A stretch of 64,000 nt of DNA. Source: Streptomyces sp. WP-1 (GTDB lineage Bacteria > Actinomycetota > Actinomycetes > Streptomycetales > Streptomycetaceae). This document shows positions 37,187 to 45,924 of this stretch, piece by piece. A program made the position numbers and the translations under genes. The notes below the pieces were generated by a model. That model saw only the letters and a program-made list of their open reading frames with translations. It made no database searches and was not told the DNA's origin. The stretch is taken from the NCBI RefSeq assembly GCF_030450125.1, contig NZ_CP123923.1, positions 5,394,001 through 5,458,000 on the forward strand, written 5' to 3'. The number at the start of each line of letters is the position of its first letter. Within the stretch, counting starts at the first letter, position 1.

Positions 37187-38224
37187 TCATGCCGCCAGCG
37201 GGTCCAGGACCAGCGGTTCGATCCGGCCCTCCAGCATCTCGCCGAGCCCCCGGGCCGCGCACACGTCCGGGCGCTCGGCGATGAACACCGGCATCCCGGT
37301 GGCCTCGCGCACCATCTGGTCCAGGCCGGGCAGCAGCGCCGAGCCGCCGACCATGATGATCCCGCGGTCGGCGAGATCGGCCACCAGGTCCGGCGGGCAC
37401 TCGCGCAGCACCTTGCCGATGCCGTCCAGGACGGCCGTCAGCGGGGTCTGGATCGCCTCCCGCACCGCCGAGGTGTCCACCCGTACGGTGCGCGGCAGCC
37501 CGGTGGCCACGTCCCGGCCGTTGATCTCGGTCTGCGGCGGACCCTGCGGGGTGAGCCCGTTGCCGGACAGGGCCAGTTGCAGCGGCCGTACCGACTGGCT
37601 CGGCAGCAGCAGCTCATGCGTGTGCCGCAGGTACTGCACGACCGCGTTGTCCACGGCCTCCCCGCCCACCGGGATCCGCTGGGCCGTGACGATCGAGCCC
37701 AGCGACAGCACCGCCACCTGCGTCGCCGCCGCCCCGCACACCATGATCATGGTGGCCTCGGGCCGCTCCACCGGCAGCCCGCAGCCCACCGCCGCCGCGA
37801 TCAGCGTGTCCACCAGCTCCACCCGGCGCGCGCCGAGCCCGAGCAGCGTCTCGATCGTCGCCCGCTGGGCCAGCGGATCGGCGTCGTGCGGGGTGCACGC
37901 GGCCGCCCGCAGCCGGGCCTTGCGGCGCAGCGCCCGGCGCAACTTGTCGCCCATCAGATGCCGCAGCATCCGCTGGGCCATGTCGATGTCGACCACCGTG
38001 CCACCGGAGATGGGCCGGACGACCCTGATGTAGTCGGGGGTGCGGCCGGTCATCTGCTCCGCGAAGTCGCCCACCGCGATCAGCGAGCCGGAACGGACGT
38101 TCACCGCCGCGACCGAGGGCTGGTCCACGACGAGCCCCACGCCCTTCACATACACCCGGGTACGGGCCGCGCCCAGGTCGACGGCGAAGTGACAGCGGCG
38201 CAACTGCTCCAGGCTGACGGACAC
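37187..38224 (-). CDS. mbl: MreB-like actin homologue (Mbl)
   Basis: A 345-residue actin-fold ATPase. It shows the actin phosphate-1 motif FAVDLGAARTRVYVKG, the MreB segments VAVNVRSGSLIAVGDFAEQMTGR and PISGGTVVDIDMAQRMLRHLM, the phosphate-2 region IMVCGAAATQVAVLSLG and GIIMVGGSALLPGLDQMV (adenosine motif). Several positions depart from MreB, e.g. GAAATQ where MreB has GGGTT(E/D), as in Streptomyces Mbl, which helps build the spore wall with MreB. GTG 38224 has AAGGAG close by. S. coelicolor mbl lies in the same neighbourhood as hrdA (from memory). Downstream of the vWA-MoxR operon, 143 bp away. Confidence 0.82.
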   Translation of the reverse strand: MSVSLEQLRRCHFAVDLGAARTRVYVKGVGLVVDQPSVAAVNVRSGSLIAVGDFAEQMTGRTPDYIRVVRPISGGTVVDIDMAQRMLRHLMGDKLRRALRRKARLRAAACTPHDADPLAQRATIETLLGLGARRVELVDTLIAAAVGCGLPVERPEATMIMVCGAAATQVAVLSLGSIVTAQRIPVGGEAVDNAVVQYLRHTHELLLPSQSVRPLQLALSGNGLTPQGPPQTEINGRDVATGLPRTVRVDTSAVREAIQTPLTAVLDGIGKVLRECPPDLVADLADRGIIMVGGSALLPGLDQMVREATGMPVFIAERPDVCAARGLGEMLEGRIEPLVLDPLAA

Positions 38225-38367
38225 GGCAGCTCCTTCCGGGCGCGGGATTCGGCTCTTCCTGCTCTCCGTATCCTGCGCGGCACACGGCCCGGACCGCCTT
38301 TTGTGGGGGGCCGGGCGGGGCGCCGCCGAACGGGGGTAATCGCCGGGGGCGTCGGAGTGTCGCCGGG

Positions 38368-41300
38368 TCAACCGGCGTGCACGGCCTCCAGCAGCGGTTC
38401 GAGTGTGGAGACCACGGCCTCCGCCCCGGCGTCATGGAACAGTTGGCGCGCGTCGGTGGCCGGTGCGAACCCGATGAAGGGCAGACCGAGCCGTTGGGCC
38501 GCGGTCAGTTCGGCCACCGAGGAGCCGAGCAGGACCCCGGTGCGGGCCGGGGTGGCGAGATGCTCCAGGGCCCGCAGCAGACAGTGGGGATCCGGCGTCA
38601 GCAGACCGAGATCCTCGCGCCGCCCGTGCACCCCCGCGAGCGGCAGCCGGTACGACTGCACGCCCCGCTGCACCGCCCGGGAACTCACGTCCGACACCAC
38701 GCTCACCCGCCGCCCGGACCTGTGCAGCGCCCGCACCAGCGCGAGCGAACGATGCGTCATGGGCGCGTCCGGTACGGCCGCCAGCTCCAGCTCCTCCAGC
38801 CGGTCCCGCAGCAGCGGCCCGAGCGGGTCCCGGGCGAACGCGCGCAGCAGATCCAGCGGGTGCGGGAACGGACTCCTGGCCGTGGACCACGTGGCCGCCG
38901 ACAGCGGCAGTCCCGCCAAGGCGCTCTCGGGGTCGCGGTTCTCCGCCACGACCTCCAGCAGGGCGAGGACGGCCGTCCGCGCGCGATGCGCCGCGAACAG
39001 CCGGGTGAGGGGGCCGTCGAAGCCGATCAGCACATGTCCGGCGCCCATGAGCGCGTCCACCGCCCGGCGCCGCGAGGTCACCGACGATCGGGGGGAAGGG
39101 GCGGGCTCGGGCTCGCGCCACGATCCCAGCCGGACGGTGTACGTCACCGCGAGCCCCGGCACCGGCCAGTCGCGCACCCCGTCGTTGACCGCGCGTTCGG
39201 CGGCGCCCGTCCGGCGTACCGGATGCCGAGCTGTGATCTGCGCCGCGGCCGCACGCAGATGCTCCAGCAGCAGGACGGAGACCCCGGTGGCGCCGGACCG
39301 CACGAAGGCGACCGGGTCACCGACCCGCCAGGTCAGCTCGGCCGAGGCGGTGAAGTCGGCCTTCCCGGAGCTGGGCAGGGACAGTTGGTGCCGCGCCTGC
39401 CGCACGGTGAGGTCCACCGTGTAGTACGTCTCCGCGCGCGGCGCCCGCCCGCCGTACGGCCGGATCGGGTCGAGCACGGTCAGCGGTCCGTCGGCACGGG
39501 TGTGCACGACGGCCGCACGGCCCGGGGTGGGCACGCCCAGCTCGCGCAGATCCTGGGTGATGAACGGGCCCTGGACCAGATCGCGGCGGGGATGCCCGGT
39601 GGTGAGCGGGCAGTACCAGGCCAGCGGCGGCGCGTCCGGGGCGTCGTCGGCGTACAGCGGCTCGAAGGGCGGGGCGTCCCGGGCGGCCGAGCTGGCGGTG
39701 AACTCGTCGTAGAGCGCGGGCGGTACGAGGACGTCGACGCCGGTGGCGGACTCCGGCAGCCGGACCGCCCGCTGCCCGAACGCCACCCGCAGCCGGGTGC
39801 GCTCGGCCGGCCGGGGCAGGGCGAAGGGGAGTTCCCGCAGCACGGCGACCAGGACGGGCAGCAGATAGGTGCCGGGTTCGACGTCCACCCGGTAGCCGTC
39901 CGGACGGACCCGCACCTGGAACCGGCCCGGGGGCAGCGAGCGGGTGAGGATCTCGTGCACGGCGGCTTCGAGGGAGATCCGGGTCTCGGGGCGGCCGGTG
40001 AGGTCGTCGGTGGTGAAGAGGATCCGGGTGGTGTCCGGGTGTGTGCTCAGGGGTTCGGGGGCGAGATTGGCGAGGAGTTCCGTGACCGTCCGCAGGGCCT
40101 CGGCGCGGCTGCCGGGCACGATCGGCGCGGCGTCCAGGCAGGTCAGGACCGGCCCGCGCGGGGAGAGGACCACACAGCGGGCGTTCAGCTCGCCGCGCGG
40201 CCCCTCCACCGCATGCAGGGCGAGGACCGCCTCGCGCAGCCGCAGCCTCAGTTCGCGCACCTCGGCCTCGGGCAGGTCCGGGGAACCGTCGGCCAGGCGC
40301 TCGTGCAGCGTCGGACCCTCCGCGAACTCCCGTACCAGGTAAGGCTTTCCCTCGGCAAAGCCATGATCGAGAACCCGCGCGACGCCCGGGTGGGTCACCT
40401 CCGCGAGGTGCTGGCAGAGCGTGCCGAAGGGCTCCTGGTACTCGCCCGGCGCATACCGGCACACGACGACCCGCGCGCCCCCGTCCCACACGTCCTCGGC
40501 GACCCAACCCCCGACCCCCGCCGTCGACTTGCGCAGCAGCCGGTACCGCCCCGCCAGCAGCCCCCCGCCGCCGGCCGGTGCCAGCCTGCGCACGCTCTCC
40601 TCGCTGAGCATGGCGACCGGCTGCCGCTCCACCGGCGTCGGCGCACCACCCGAGGACGGCACCACCGCCCGGAACCCGCCCGGCGCCCGCCCGGCCAGCT
40701 CGTCGATGAACTCGCCCATACGGTCGAGGAGTTCGACCGTGCGGTTGCGCTCGGTGCGGGGCAGCCCGAGCAGCAGCAGTTCCCGTACGCCCTCCCGGAA
40801 CGCGTACGAGCCGGCCGGTGCCCCCGGCAGCGCGGTGAGCATGCCGCTGAGCACCACCTCGGCCAGGTGCCGGGGCCGCGGATCCGGCTCCACCGCGGCC
40901 TGCACCAGCCGCATCACCGGCAGGTCGGGCCGCCCCACCGCGAGATGCCCGGCCAGCCGGAACGCCTCCGGGGACGCCGTCGCCCGGAACCGCAGCACCA
41001 ACTCCTCGGCGGACAACCGGCCGACGTCCGTACGGTCCTGCGCGTCGAACGGCAGCGGACGCGTCAACCGGGCCGCGGCGGCCGGGAACCGGGTGCCGCC
41101 GGGCGTGCTGATCAGCCCGGCCCAGTTCGCCAGCCAGCGCGGCTCGGGCTCCAGTACCGGGAGCACCACCGCGCCCGCCTCGTCGTCGCACTCCGGTTCG
41201 TCGTACGGCGTGAAGGTGAGCGCGGCCGAGGGCGCCACGGGATGCGGGGCCGAGAGCCGGCCCGGGGAGGCGGGCAACGCCGATTCCCGCCAAAGGTGTT

Positions 41301-42180
41301 CGGGCAGCGGCTGTACGACGGCCAGCGGCATCCGGCGCGCCCAGCGGTGCAGGGTGGCGTACCACAGGGTGCCGGCCGGGCCCTCGCGCCACTGCGGGCC
41401 CATGCAGTCGCTGATCAGCAGGGTGACGGTACGGCCGTCGGCGGGGGGCTGCCCGTCGGGGCCGCGGACCGTGCCGTCGGCGGCGGCGCGGTACAGGGCG
41501 ACCGTGCGGAAGGCGCCCGACTGGGCCAGCGCGGTGTGCAGTTCATCGATCAGGGGCCGCCACACCGGCATCGTGGGACCGGCGTCGTACACCAGGTTCA
41601 GGCTCAGCCAGCGCTCCCGGGCGGGCCGCAGCACCGGGAGCCAGCGGTCGGGGGCGGCGCCGAGGCGGGCGATGCGGTCGGCGGTCGCCCGCTCGTCCAG
41701 CTCCTGGCCCACGGGCGCGTCGACCCGGCGCCGCAGGGGGCGCAGCGCGCGCTGGAGGGCGAGCGGGTGGCGCAGCATCGGGGGCGCGGGGGCCGTCAGG
41801 GCGGTGTGGGGCGCGCGGTCGAGGGCGGGGGAGGGGGAGGGGAGGTGCAGCGGGACCCGGGAGGGGGTGCCGGGGCGCGGCCGGTGGGTCTCCCGCTCGG
41901 GCGGCCGGGGGTCGTGGGCGGGACCGGGGCCGGGCGGGGGTTCCGGCTCCGTGGTTCTGTCCTCGCCGTCGCCGTCGCCCGAGTCCTCGGGGTTCCTGAC
42001 GCTCCTGTCGTCCCCGGCGGTGTCCGCGGTGTCCGCCGTGTCCTCGGCGCCCATGTGCCCGGTCAGCCACAGCAGTTCGGCCAGTTCACGCGGTGTCGGG
42101 GGCTCGCCCTGGGCCGCCTCGGCCAGTACGGCGGCGAGGCGGGCCAGGGCGTCCGGGGTCTCCGGGGTGTCAGAAGACAT
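38368..42180 (-). CDS. Giant regulator: vWA-like, pseudokinase, SPFH-like and pseudo-HAD domains
   Basis: A 1,270-residue protein of the SAV_2336-type. Order: short helical N-terminus (1-45), disordered acidic/Pro-rich linker (45-130), vWA-like domain (about 190-390) whose MIDAS is degenerate (LVYDAGPTM), helical part (390-500), kinase-like domain (543-745) with a Gly loop STAGVGG but VVVCRY in place of VAIK, no HRD (GELNARCVVL) and no DFG (CLDA), a beta-rich SPFH-like segment (about 885-1020; TYYTVDLTVRQ ... TWRVGDPVAFV), and a HAD domain (1045-1265) lacking nucleophile Asp (LIGFDGPL), motif III Lys (LLTPDP) and GDS (GSS). ATG 42180 overlaps the MoxR gene by 11 bases. It should act as scaffold or sensor for the MoxR ATPase. 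Fold assignments are by eye; the SPFH one is least certain. Confidence 0.8.
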   Translation of the reverse strand: MSSDTPETPDALARLAAVLAEAAQGEPPTPRELAELLWLTGHMGAEDTADTADTAGDDRSVRNPEDSGDGDGEDRTTEPEPPPGPGPAHDPRPPERETHRPRPGTPSRVPLHLPSPSPALDRAPHTALTAPAPPMLRHPLALQRALRPLRRRVDAPVGQELDERATADRIARLGAAPDRWLPVLRPARERWLSLNLVYDAGPTMPVWRPLIDELHTALAQSGAFRTVALYRAAADGTVRGPDGQPPADGRTVTLLISDCMGPQWREGPAGTLWYATLHRWARRMPLAVVQPLPEHLWRESALPASPGRLSAPHPVAPSAALTFTPYDEPECDDEAGAVVLPVLEPEPRWLANWAGLISTPGGTRFPAAAARLTRPLPFDAQDRTDVGRLSAEELVLRFRATASPEAFRLAGHLAVGRPDLPVMRLVQAAVEPDPRPRHLAEVVLSGMLTALPGAPAGSYAFREGVRELLLLGLPRTERNRTVELLDRMGEFIDELAGRAPGGFRAVVPSSGGAPTPVERQPVAMLSEESVRRLAPAGGGGLLAGRYRLLRKSTAGVGGWVAEDVWDGGARVVVCRYAPGEYQEPFGTLCQHLAEVTHPGVARVLDHGFAEGKPYLVREFAEGPTLHERLADGSPDLPEAEVRELRLRLREAVLALHAVEGPRGELNARCVVLSPRGPVLTCLDAAPIVPGSRAEALRTVTELLANLAPEPLSTHPDTTRILFTTDDLTGRPETRISLEAAVHEILTRSLPPGRFQVRVRPDGYRVDVEPGTYLLPVLVAVLRELPFALPRPAERTRLRVAFGQRAVRLPESATGVDVLVPPALYDEFTASSAARDAPPFEPLYADDAPDAPPLAWYCPLTTGHPRRDLVQGPFITQDLRELGVPTPGRAAVVHTRADGPLTVLDPIRPYGGRAPRAETYYTVDLTVRQARHQLSLPSSGKADFTASAELTWRVGDPVAFVRSGATGVSVLLLEHLRAAAAQITARHPVRRTGAAERAVNDGVRDWPVPGLAVTYTVRLGSWREPEPAPSPRSSVTSRRRAVDALMGAGHVLIGFDGPLTRLFAAHRARTAVLALLEVVAENRDPESALAGLPLSAATWSTARSPFPHPLDLLRAFARDPLGPLLRDRLEELELAAVPDAPMTHRSLALVRALHRSGRRVSVVSDVSSRAVQRGVQSYRLPLAGVHGRREDLGLLTPDPHCLLRALEHLATPARTGVLLGSSVAELTAAQRLGLPFIGFAPATDARQLFHDAGAEAVVSTLEPLLEAVHAG

Positions 42181-43225
42181 CGGTCTGCGTGCTCTGTCCC
42201 AGGTGGGGCATCAGCCGCTCGGCCAGCTGGTCGAGGGAACCGGTGTCCAGGTTGCTGGTGCGGGCCAGGTAGATCGCGTTCAGGAGCTGGTCGGTGGCCA
42301 GGTCGCCGGCGCCGGTGCGGTCCAGGAAGCGGCCGATCAACTCCCGCGCGTAGGCGTCCGGTTCGCCCAGATGGGCGCGGACGATGTCGGCGAGGTGCCG
42401 GTCGTCCGGCCGGCGCAGCCGCAGCGTGACGCAGCGGCGCAGGAAGGCGGGCGGGAACTCGCGCTCGCCGTTGCTGGTGAGCACGACGAACGGGAAGGCG
42501 CGGCAGCGGACCTGGCCGCGCACCACCGGGACCGGTTCGCCGGTGCCGTCGGCCGGGACCCGGGCGGTGCCGTCCGGGGTGAGCCGGGTCGCGCGCACCA
42601 GCTCGGGGATCTGGTACTGGCCCTCCTCCAGCACGTTCAGCAGATCGTTGGGCAGGTCGAGGTCGCTCTTGTCGATCTCGTCGATGAGCAGCGCGCGGGG
42701 CCGGGCGTAGGGCAGCAGGGCGGTGCCGAGCGGGCCGAGGCGCAGATGGTCCTCGATGCCCGTCTCGTCCGGCACCCCGGGCCGCTCGTCCGGCGCTCCG
42801 GTCCCGGCCTCCTGGTGCGCGGCCTGCTGCCGGGCCGCGTACAGCCGGGACAGGGGGTCGTAACTGTAGAGCCCGTCGTGGAGCGTGCTGCGGCTGGTGA
42901 TGTTCCAGCGCAGCACCGGGCCGAGCCGCAGCTCGCGCGCGACGGCGTACACCAGGGAGGACTTGCCGGTGCCGGGCGGACCGGTGACCAGCAGCGGGCG
43001 GCGCAGATACAGGGCCGCGTTGACCAGTTGCACCGTGTCCTCGGTGGCCCGGTACGTCTCGGCGCGGTGCACCCGGTCGGGGGAGACGGCCGAGCGGTCG
43101 GCGGCCGCGTCCGGGGGATCCAGTACGGGGCCGCCGTCGAAGGCGCGCCAGGGCGGCGGCGGGGGCAGCCGCTCGATGCCGTCGTGCGGCGCGTTCGTAC
43201 CGGTGTAGACGGGCCACAGGGGCAT
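42170..43225 (-). CDS. MoxR-type AAA+ ATPase
   Basis: A 351-residue AAA+ protein. Walker A is GPPGTGKS (82-89), Walker B LLIDEID (179-185), sensor 1 TSN (250-252) within VVLTSNGEREFPPAFLRRC with arginine-finger candidates R263/R264. SRSTLHDGLYSYDPLSRLYAA between is typical of the MoxR subfamily in vWA operons. MoxR ATPases work with vWA proteins as chaperones that activate or remodel partners. It sits between the protease gene (34-bp gap) and the vWA-like gene (11-bp overlap), so the four genes are one operon. ATG 43225 starts MPLWPVYTGTN; the ribosome site (GAAGAAG) is moderate. Confidence 0.9.
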   Translation of the reverse strand: MPLWPVYTGTNAPHDGIERLPPPPPWRAFDGGPVLDPPDAAADRSAVSPDRVHRAETYRATEDTVQLVNAALYLRRPLLVTGPPGTGKSSLVYAVARELRLGPVLRWNITSRSTLHDGLYSYDPLSRLYAARQQAAHQEAGTGAPDERPGVPDETGIEDHLRLGPLGTALLPYARPRALLIDEIDKSDLDLPNDLLNVLEEGQYQIPELVRATRLTPDGTARVPADGTGEPVPVVRGQVRCRAFPFVVLTSNGEREFPPAFLRRCVTLRLRRPDDRHLADIVRAHLGEPDAYARELIGRFLDRTGAGDLATDQLLNAIYLARTSNLDTGSLDQLAERLMPHLGQSTQTDVF

Positions 43226-43259
43226 GGCTTCTTCTTCTCCGTGGTGGGGGTGCGGGCGG

Positions 43260-45206
43260 TCAGTCGACGGGGGAGCGCAGGCTGGCGGCGGGCTCGGGGA
43301 AGCAGCGGGGGTCGTCCCAGAGCAGCTGGAGGTCCCGGGCCCAGTGCCGGTCGGGTTCGTCGGCGGCGTCCGCGGTCATCCGTAACGACAGGATGTGGCG
43401 TGGGAGTTCGGCGGGTGTCACCTCGGCGACGGCGGCGGCGAGCTGGTCCAGGAAGGCGGTGCCGGGGCAGGGGGCCCCGGCCTCGGCGCGGGGCCGGGCG
43501 GCGGTCGCGGTGCCGGCCGTCTCCCCGGGGCCGTGACAGGCCCGGCGCGGATCCTCGTACCCGTCACGGCCGTGTCCCGGCGTCCCCGCGTACCGTGCCT
43601 CGCGGTGTTCCCCGGCCGGGCAGCCCGTACGGGACCACAGCAGGACCGGGACCGGGACGGTGAGGCCGATCTCGAAGTGCTCCCGGGCCGCCGTGGGCGG
43701 GACCGCGAACCCGGCGAGCCCCGCGTCGCCGTCCCACAGCCGCTTGCGCAGGCTCGGCGGCCGCTCCTGGCTGCCGCACTCCACCCGGTGCACCGGCACC
43801 GGCTGCCCGGCGTCCAGCCTCTGCCACTTCTTGCGCAGCTGGTGCCGCAGCCGGTTGCTGCGGTGCCGGGCGCGGTCGGTCACCACGAGGGGGTAGGCGC
43901 AGCCGAGCGGTGTGCTGTCGTCCGCGCCGCACTCCCAGTGCGCCACCGCCTCGTTGAGCCACTCGCGCGGCAGCACGAAGGTCACCAGTTCCTCGGCGTC
44001 CGGGTCGAGATGGGCGACGGCCTCGTCGATGCGGTGCTGGACGTACGACCGCACGCCCGAGCGCGGCAGCCGGCACGCGCCCACCGGGCGGCGCTGCCCG
44101 TCGCGGTACGCCGACACCTCCACGGTCACCTGGTCGGGCCCGGCACCGCTGTGGTCGATCTCCACGACGACCGGCGCCCAGAGCGGTGACACCTGCGTGC
44201 CCTGGGCGCCCTCCGGACCGTGCGTGCCCGGGGCGCCCTCCGGACCGTGCGTGACCTGCGCGATCTCCGAGCCGTGCGTGACCTGCGCGGGCTTTGAACC
44301 GCGCGCGCTCTGCGCGGCCTTCGCGATCTGCGGGGCGGATGCGACCGCCGACCCCGCGTCCGCCGACCCCGCGCCCATCAGTTCCCGCAGCCGCTCCGTG
44401 AACCGGTCCACCGCCGCCGGATCGGGCACCTCCCACTGCACATACGCGGCGGCCGCCCCGAGCGTCGGGAACCCGCCCTCGGGCAATCGCGGCCCGAAGG
44501 CGCCCACCGCGTCCACGTACAGCCGGTCGGGATCGCACTCCCGGGCGCCCGGCGCGCTCCGCAGCAGCGCGTACAACTCCCGCAGCACGTCGGCGCGATG
44601 GCCCGGGGTCGGCACCAGCTCGCCCAACTCCGGCCAGTACCGGGCCAGTACGTCCAGTGGCAGCATCCGGCCCTTGCGTACGTCCGGCGCGTCCGAGGCG
44701 GAGGTGACCATGCCGACCACCCGGCCGTCCGGCAGGGTCGCCGCCGCGCCGCTGAACCCGGCCTCGATCGGCTGTCCGTGCCCCTGCCAGGCCACCAGCT
44801 CCAGCCACTCGCCCGCGATCAACTGCCCGGACAGGGCGCGGTATTCGGCGAGCGTGCCCTCGTCGTATCCCACCGGGAAACCGTAGGCGAGCAGCCGGGG
44901 CTGCGGCTCGGTGTAGGCGGCCTCCGGTGGTGCGAAGCCGGCCGGTGCGAGGGGGACCTCCCGGTCGAGTTCGAGCACGGCCACGTCACCGGGGTCGGTG
45001 AGGCCGCCCGCCCAGCCGCCGTGCGCGACGACCGACGCGGACACCTCGCCCAGCTCCCTGGCGTGCGGGAACACCACGGTCACCGCGTCCGGTCCGGCGG
45101 CGCGCACGACATGCGCGCAGGTGAGCACCCGGCGGGCGCTGATCAGGAATCCCGCGCCCACCTCGGGGCCGCAGTGGATCCGGGCATGCCAGGCGGCACT
45201 GGTCAT
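43260..45206 (-). CDS. Trypsin-like protease with effector-associated and VMAP-C-like domains
   Basis: A 648-residue protein. Residues 1-195 are a trypsin fold with an intact triad: His32 (LTCAHVV), Asp74 (GDVAVLELD) and Ser152 (EAGFSGAA; GFSGA replaces GDSGG, as in many bacterial members). Residues about 200-275 (LRELYALLRSAPGARECDPDRLY ... GGFPTLGAAAAYVQWEV) look like an effector-associated adaptor domain. A linker of 9-residue repeats (298-342) leads to a VMAP-C-like region (342-648) with VVVEIDHSG, LVTFVLPREWLNEAVAHWE and YPLVVTDRARHR. No signal peptide, so cytoplasmic. ATG 45206 overlaps the preceding stop (ATGA). Probably the proteolytic effector, held inactive until the MoxR/vWA switch fires. 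Confidence 0.87.
   Translation of the reverse strand: MTSAAWHARIHCGPEVGAGFLISARRVLTCAHVVRAAGPDAVTVVFPHARELGEVSASVVAHGGWAGGLTDPGDVAVLELDREVPLAPAGFAPPEAAYTEPQPRLLAYGFPVGYDEGTLAEYRALSGQLIAGEWLELVAWQGHGQPIEAGFSGAAATLPDGRVVGMVTSASDAPDVRKGRMLPLDVLARYWPELGELVPTPGHRADVLRELYALLRSAPGARECDPDRLYVDAVGAFGPRLPEGGFPTLGAAAAYVQWEVPDPAAVDRFTERLRELMGAGSADAGSAVASAPQIAKAAQSARGSKPAQVTHGSEIAQVTHGPEGAPGTHGPEGAQGTQVSPLWAPVVVEIDHSGAGPDQVTVEVSAYRDGQRRPVGACRLPRSGVRSYVQHRIDEAVAHLDPDAEELVTFVLPREWLNEAVAHWECGADDSTPLGCAYPLVVTDRARHRSNRLRHQLRKKWQRLDAGQPVPVHRVECGSQERPPSLRKRLWDGDAGLAGFAVPPTAAREHFEIGLTVPVPVLLWSRTGCPAGEHREARYAGTPGHGRDGYEDPRRACHGPGETAGTATAARPRAEAGAPCPGTAFLDQLAAAVAEVTPAELPRHILSLRMTADAADEPDRHWARDLQLLWDDPRCFPEPAASLRSPVD
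44181..44315 (-). repeat. 27-bp tandem repeats in the protease linker
   Basis: Five 9-residue units (AQSARGSKP, AQVTHGSEI, AQVTHGPEG, APGTHGPEG, AQGTQVSPL), the inner three nearly identical at the DNA level, encode residues 298-342 between the effector-associated and VMAP-C-like domains. Confidence 0.75.
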
Positions 45207-45595
45207 GGGCGTTCGGCGGACTCCGGCCCGGCGGCGGCCTGGCCCGGTACGGCGGGCAGCGTGGCGCCCGCCGAACTCCCCGGTGTCCAGTGGAGCTTGA
45301 CGACCAGCTGGCCCTCCGCGGAGCCCTTGGCGATGATCGCGCCGGCCTCGGCGGACATCTTCACACCGAACTCGATCTCCACCGCGTCGGGCCGCAGGGC
45401 GCCGTCCCGGAAGACCCGCAGCGCGGCCTCCGCCGCCGCCCGTACGCCGTCCAGCGCGCCCTCGAAGGTGCGTGCCGCCCGCACCACCTCGTCGCCGCGC
45501 GAGACCAGCCGGGTGCCGGGCCGGGGGGTGCCGGCGGCGCCCTCCACCACGACGAGCGCGCCGTCCTCGGTCGTGAACTCCACCAGCTGGTCCAT
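45203..45595 (-). CDS. Trypsin-co-occurring domain protein (Trypco1/CU044_2847 type)
   Basis: A 130-residue protein: MDQLVEFTTEDGALVVVEG, RTFEGALDGVRAAAEAALRVF, VEIEFGVKMSAEAGAIIAKGSAEGQLVVKLHW. This matches the CU044_2847 (trypsin-co-occurring domain 1) pattern, whose FGxKxSxEAGAIIAKxxxEGxFxVxLxW segment is highly characteristic. Such proteins are encoded beside trypsin-like effectors in actinobacterial conflict systems; their role (inhibitor, adaptor or substrate) is unknown. First gene of the four-gene operon, its stop overlapping the protease start. ATG 45595 has GGGGGAG rather far upstream (12 bases). A TANNNT-like TACCAT at 45645-45640 could be the promoter -10. Confidence 0.85.
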   Translation of the reverse strand: MDQLVEFTTEDGALVVVEGAAGTPRPGTRLVSRGDEVVRAARTFEGALDGVRAAAEAALRVFRDGALRPDAVEIEFGVKMSAEAGAIIAKGSAEGQLVVKLHWTPGSSAGATLPAVPGQAAAGPESAERP

Positions 45596-45639
45596 GCCGC
45601 CGCTCGCTCCCCCTCGTCGCCGACCTGTGGGCAACCCCC

Positions 45640-45645
45640 ATGGTA
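45640..45645 (-). promoter_or_regulatory. Possible -10 box of the vWA-MoxR operon
   Basis: Read on the minus strand, TACCAT fits TANNNT and lies 44 bp before the first start codon. No clear -35 and no repressor site are seen, so this is tentative. Confidence 0.3.
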
Positions 45646-45842
45646 CGGACGGCGCTTCGCCCGTCCCACTCATTACGCCCCGGCGGGTCGATCGGTGCGG
45701 CGTGGCGAGAATCCGCCACGATGACAACCCGCCATGCCCGGCCCGCTGTGCGCTCCCGGCGCGCGCACCACACTCTTCCCGACCGCGCACATCATGCACA
45801 CGACATTTCCGTCGGGCTGTCCCGGCTGGCGATCCGGACGTG

Positions 45843-45911
45843 GACGAGCACGCGAAGAGCACCTGGACGAGCACGCGAAGAGCACCTGGACGGGCACGCG
45901 AAGAGCACCTG
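45843..45911 (+). repeat. Three 23-bp tandem repeats in the subtilisin leader
   Basis: A 23-bp unit beginning GACGAGCACGCGAAGAG is repeated at 45843, 45866 and 45889; copies 1 and 2 are identical and copy 3 differs by one base. The array ends 13 bp before ATG 45925, just upstream of the ribosome binding site. The unit is not a multiple of three, so it is not a protein repeat. Confidence 0.95.
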
Positions 45912-45924
45912 GAAGAGGGCGTGG

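Noticed and set aside
38377..42429. A 1,350-codon plus-strand frame opposite the vWA-like gene
   Set aside because: It follows the codon periodicity of the minus-strand gene, has no ribosome site and no recognisable domain.
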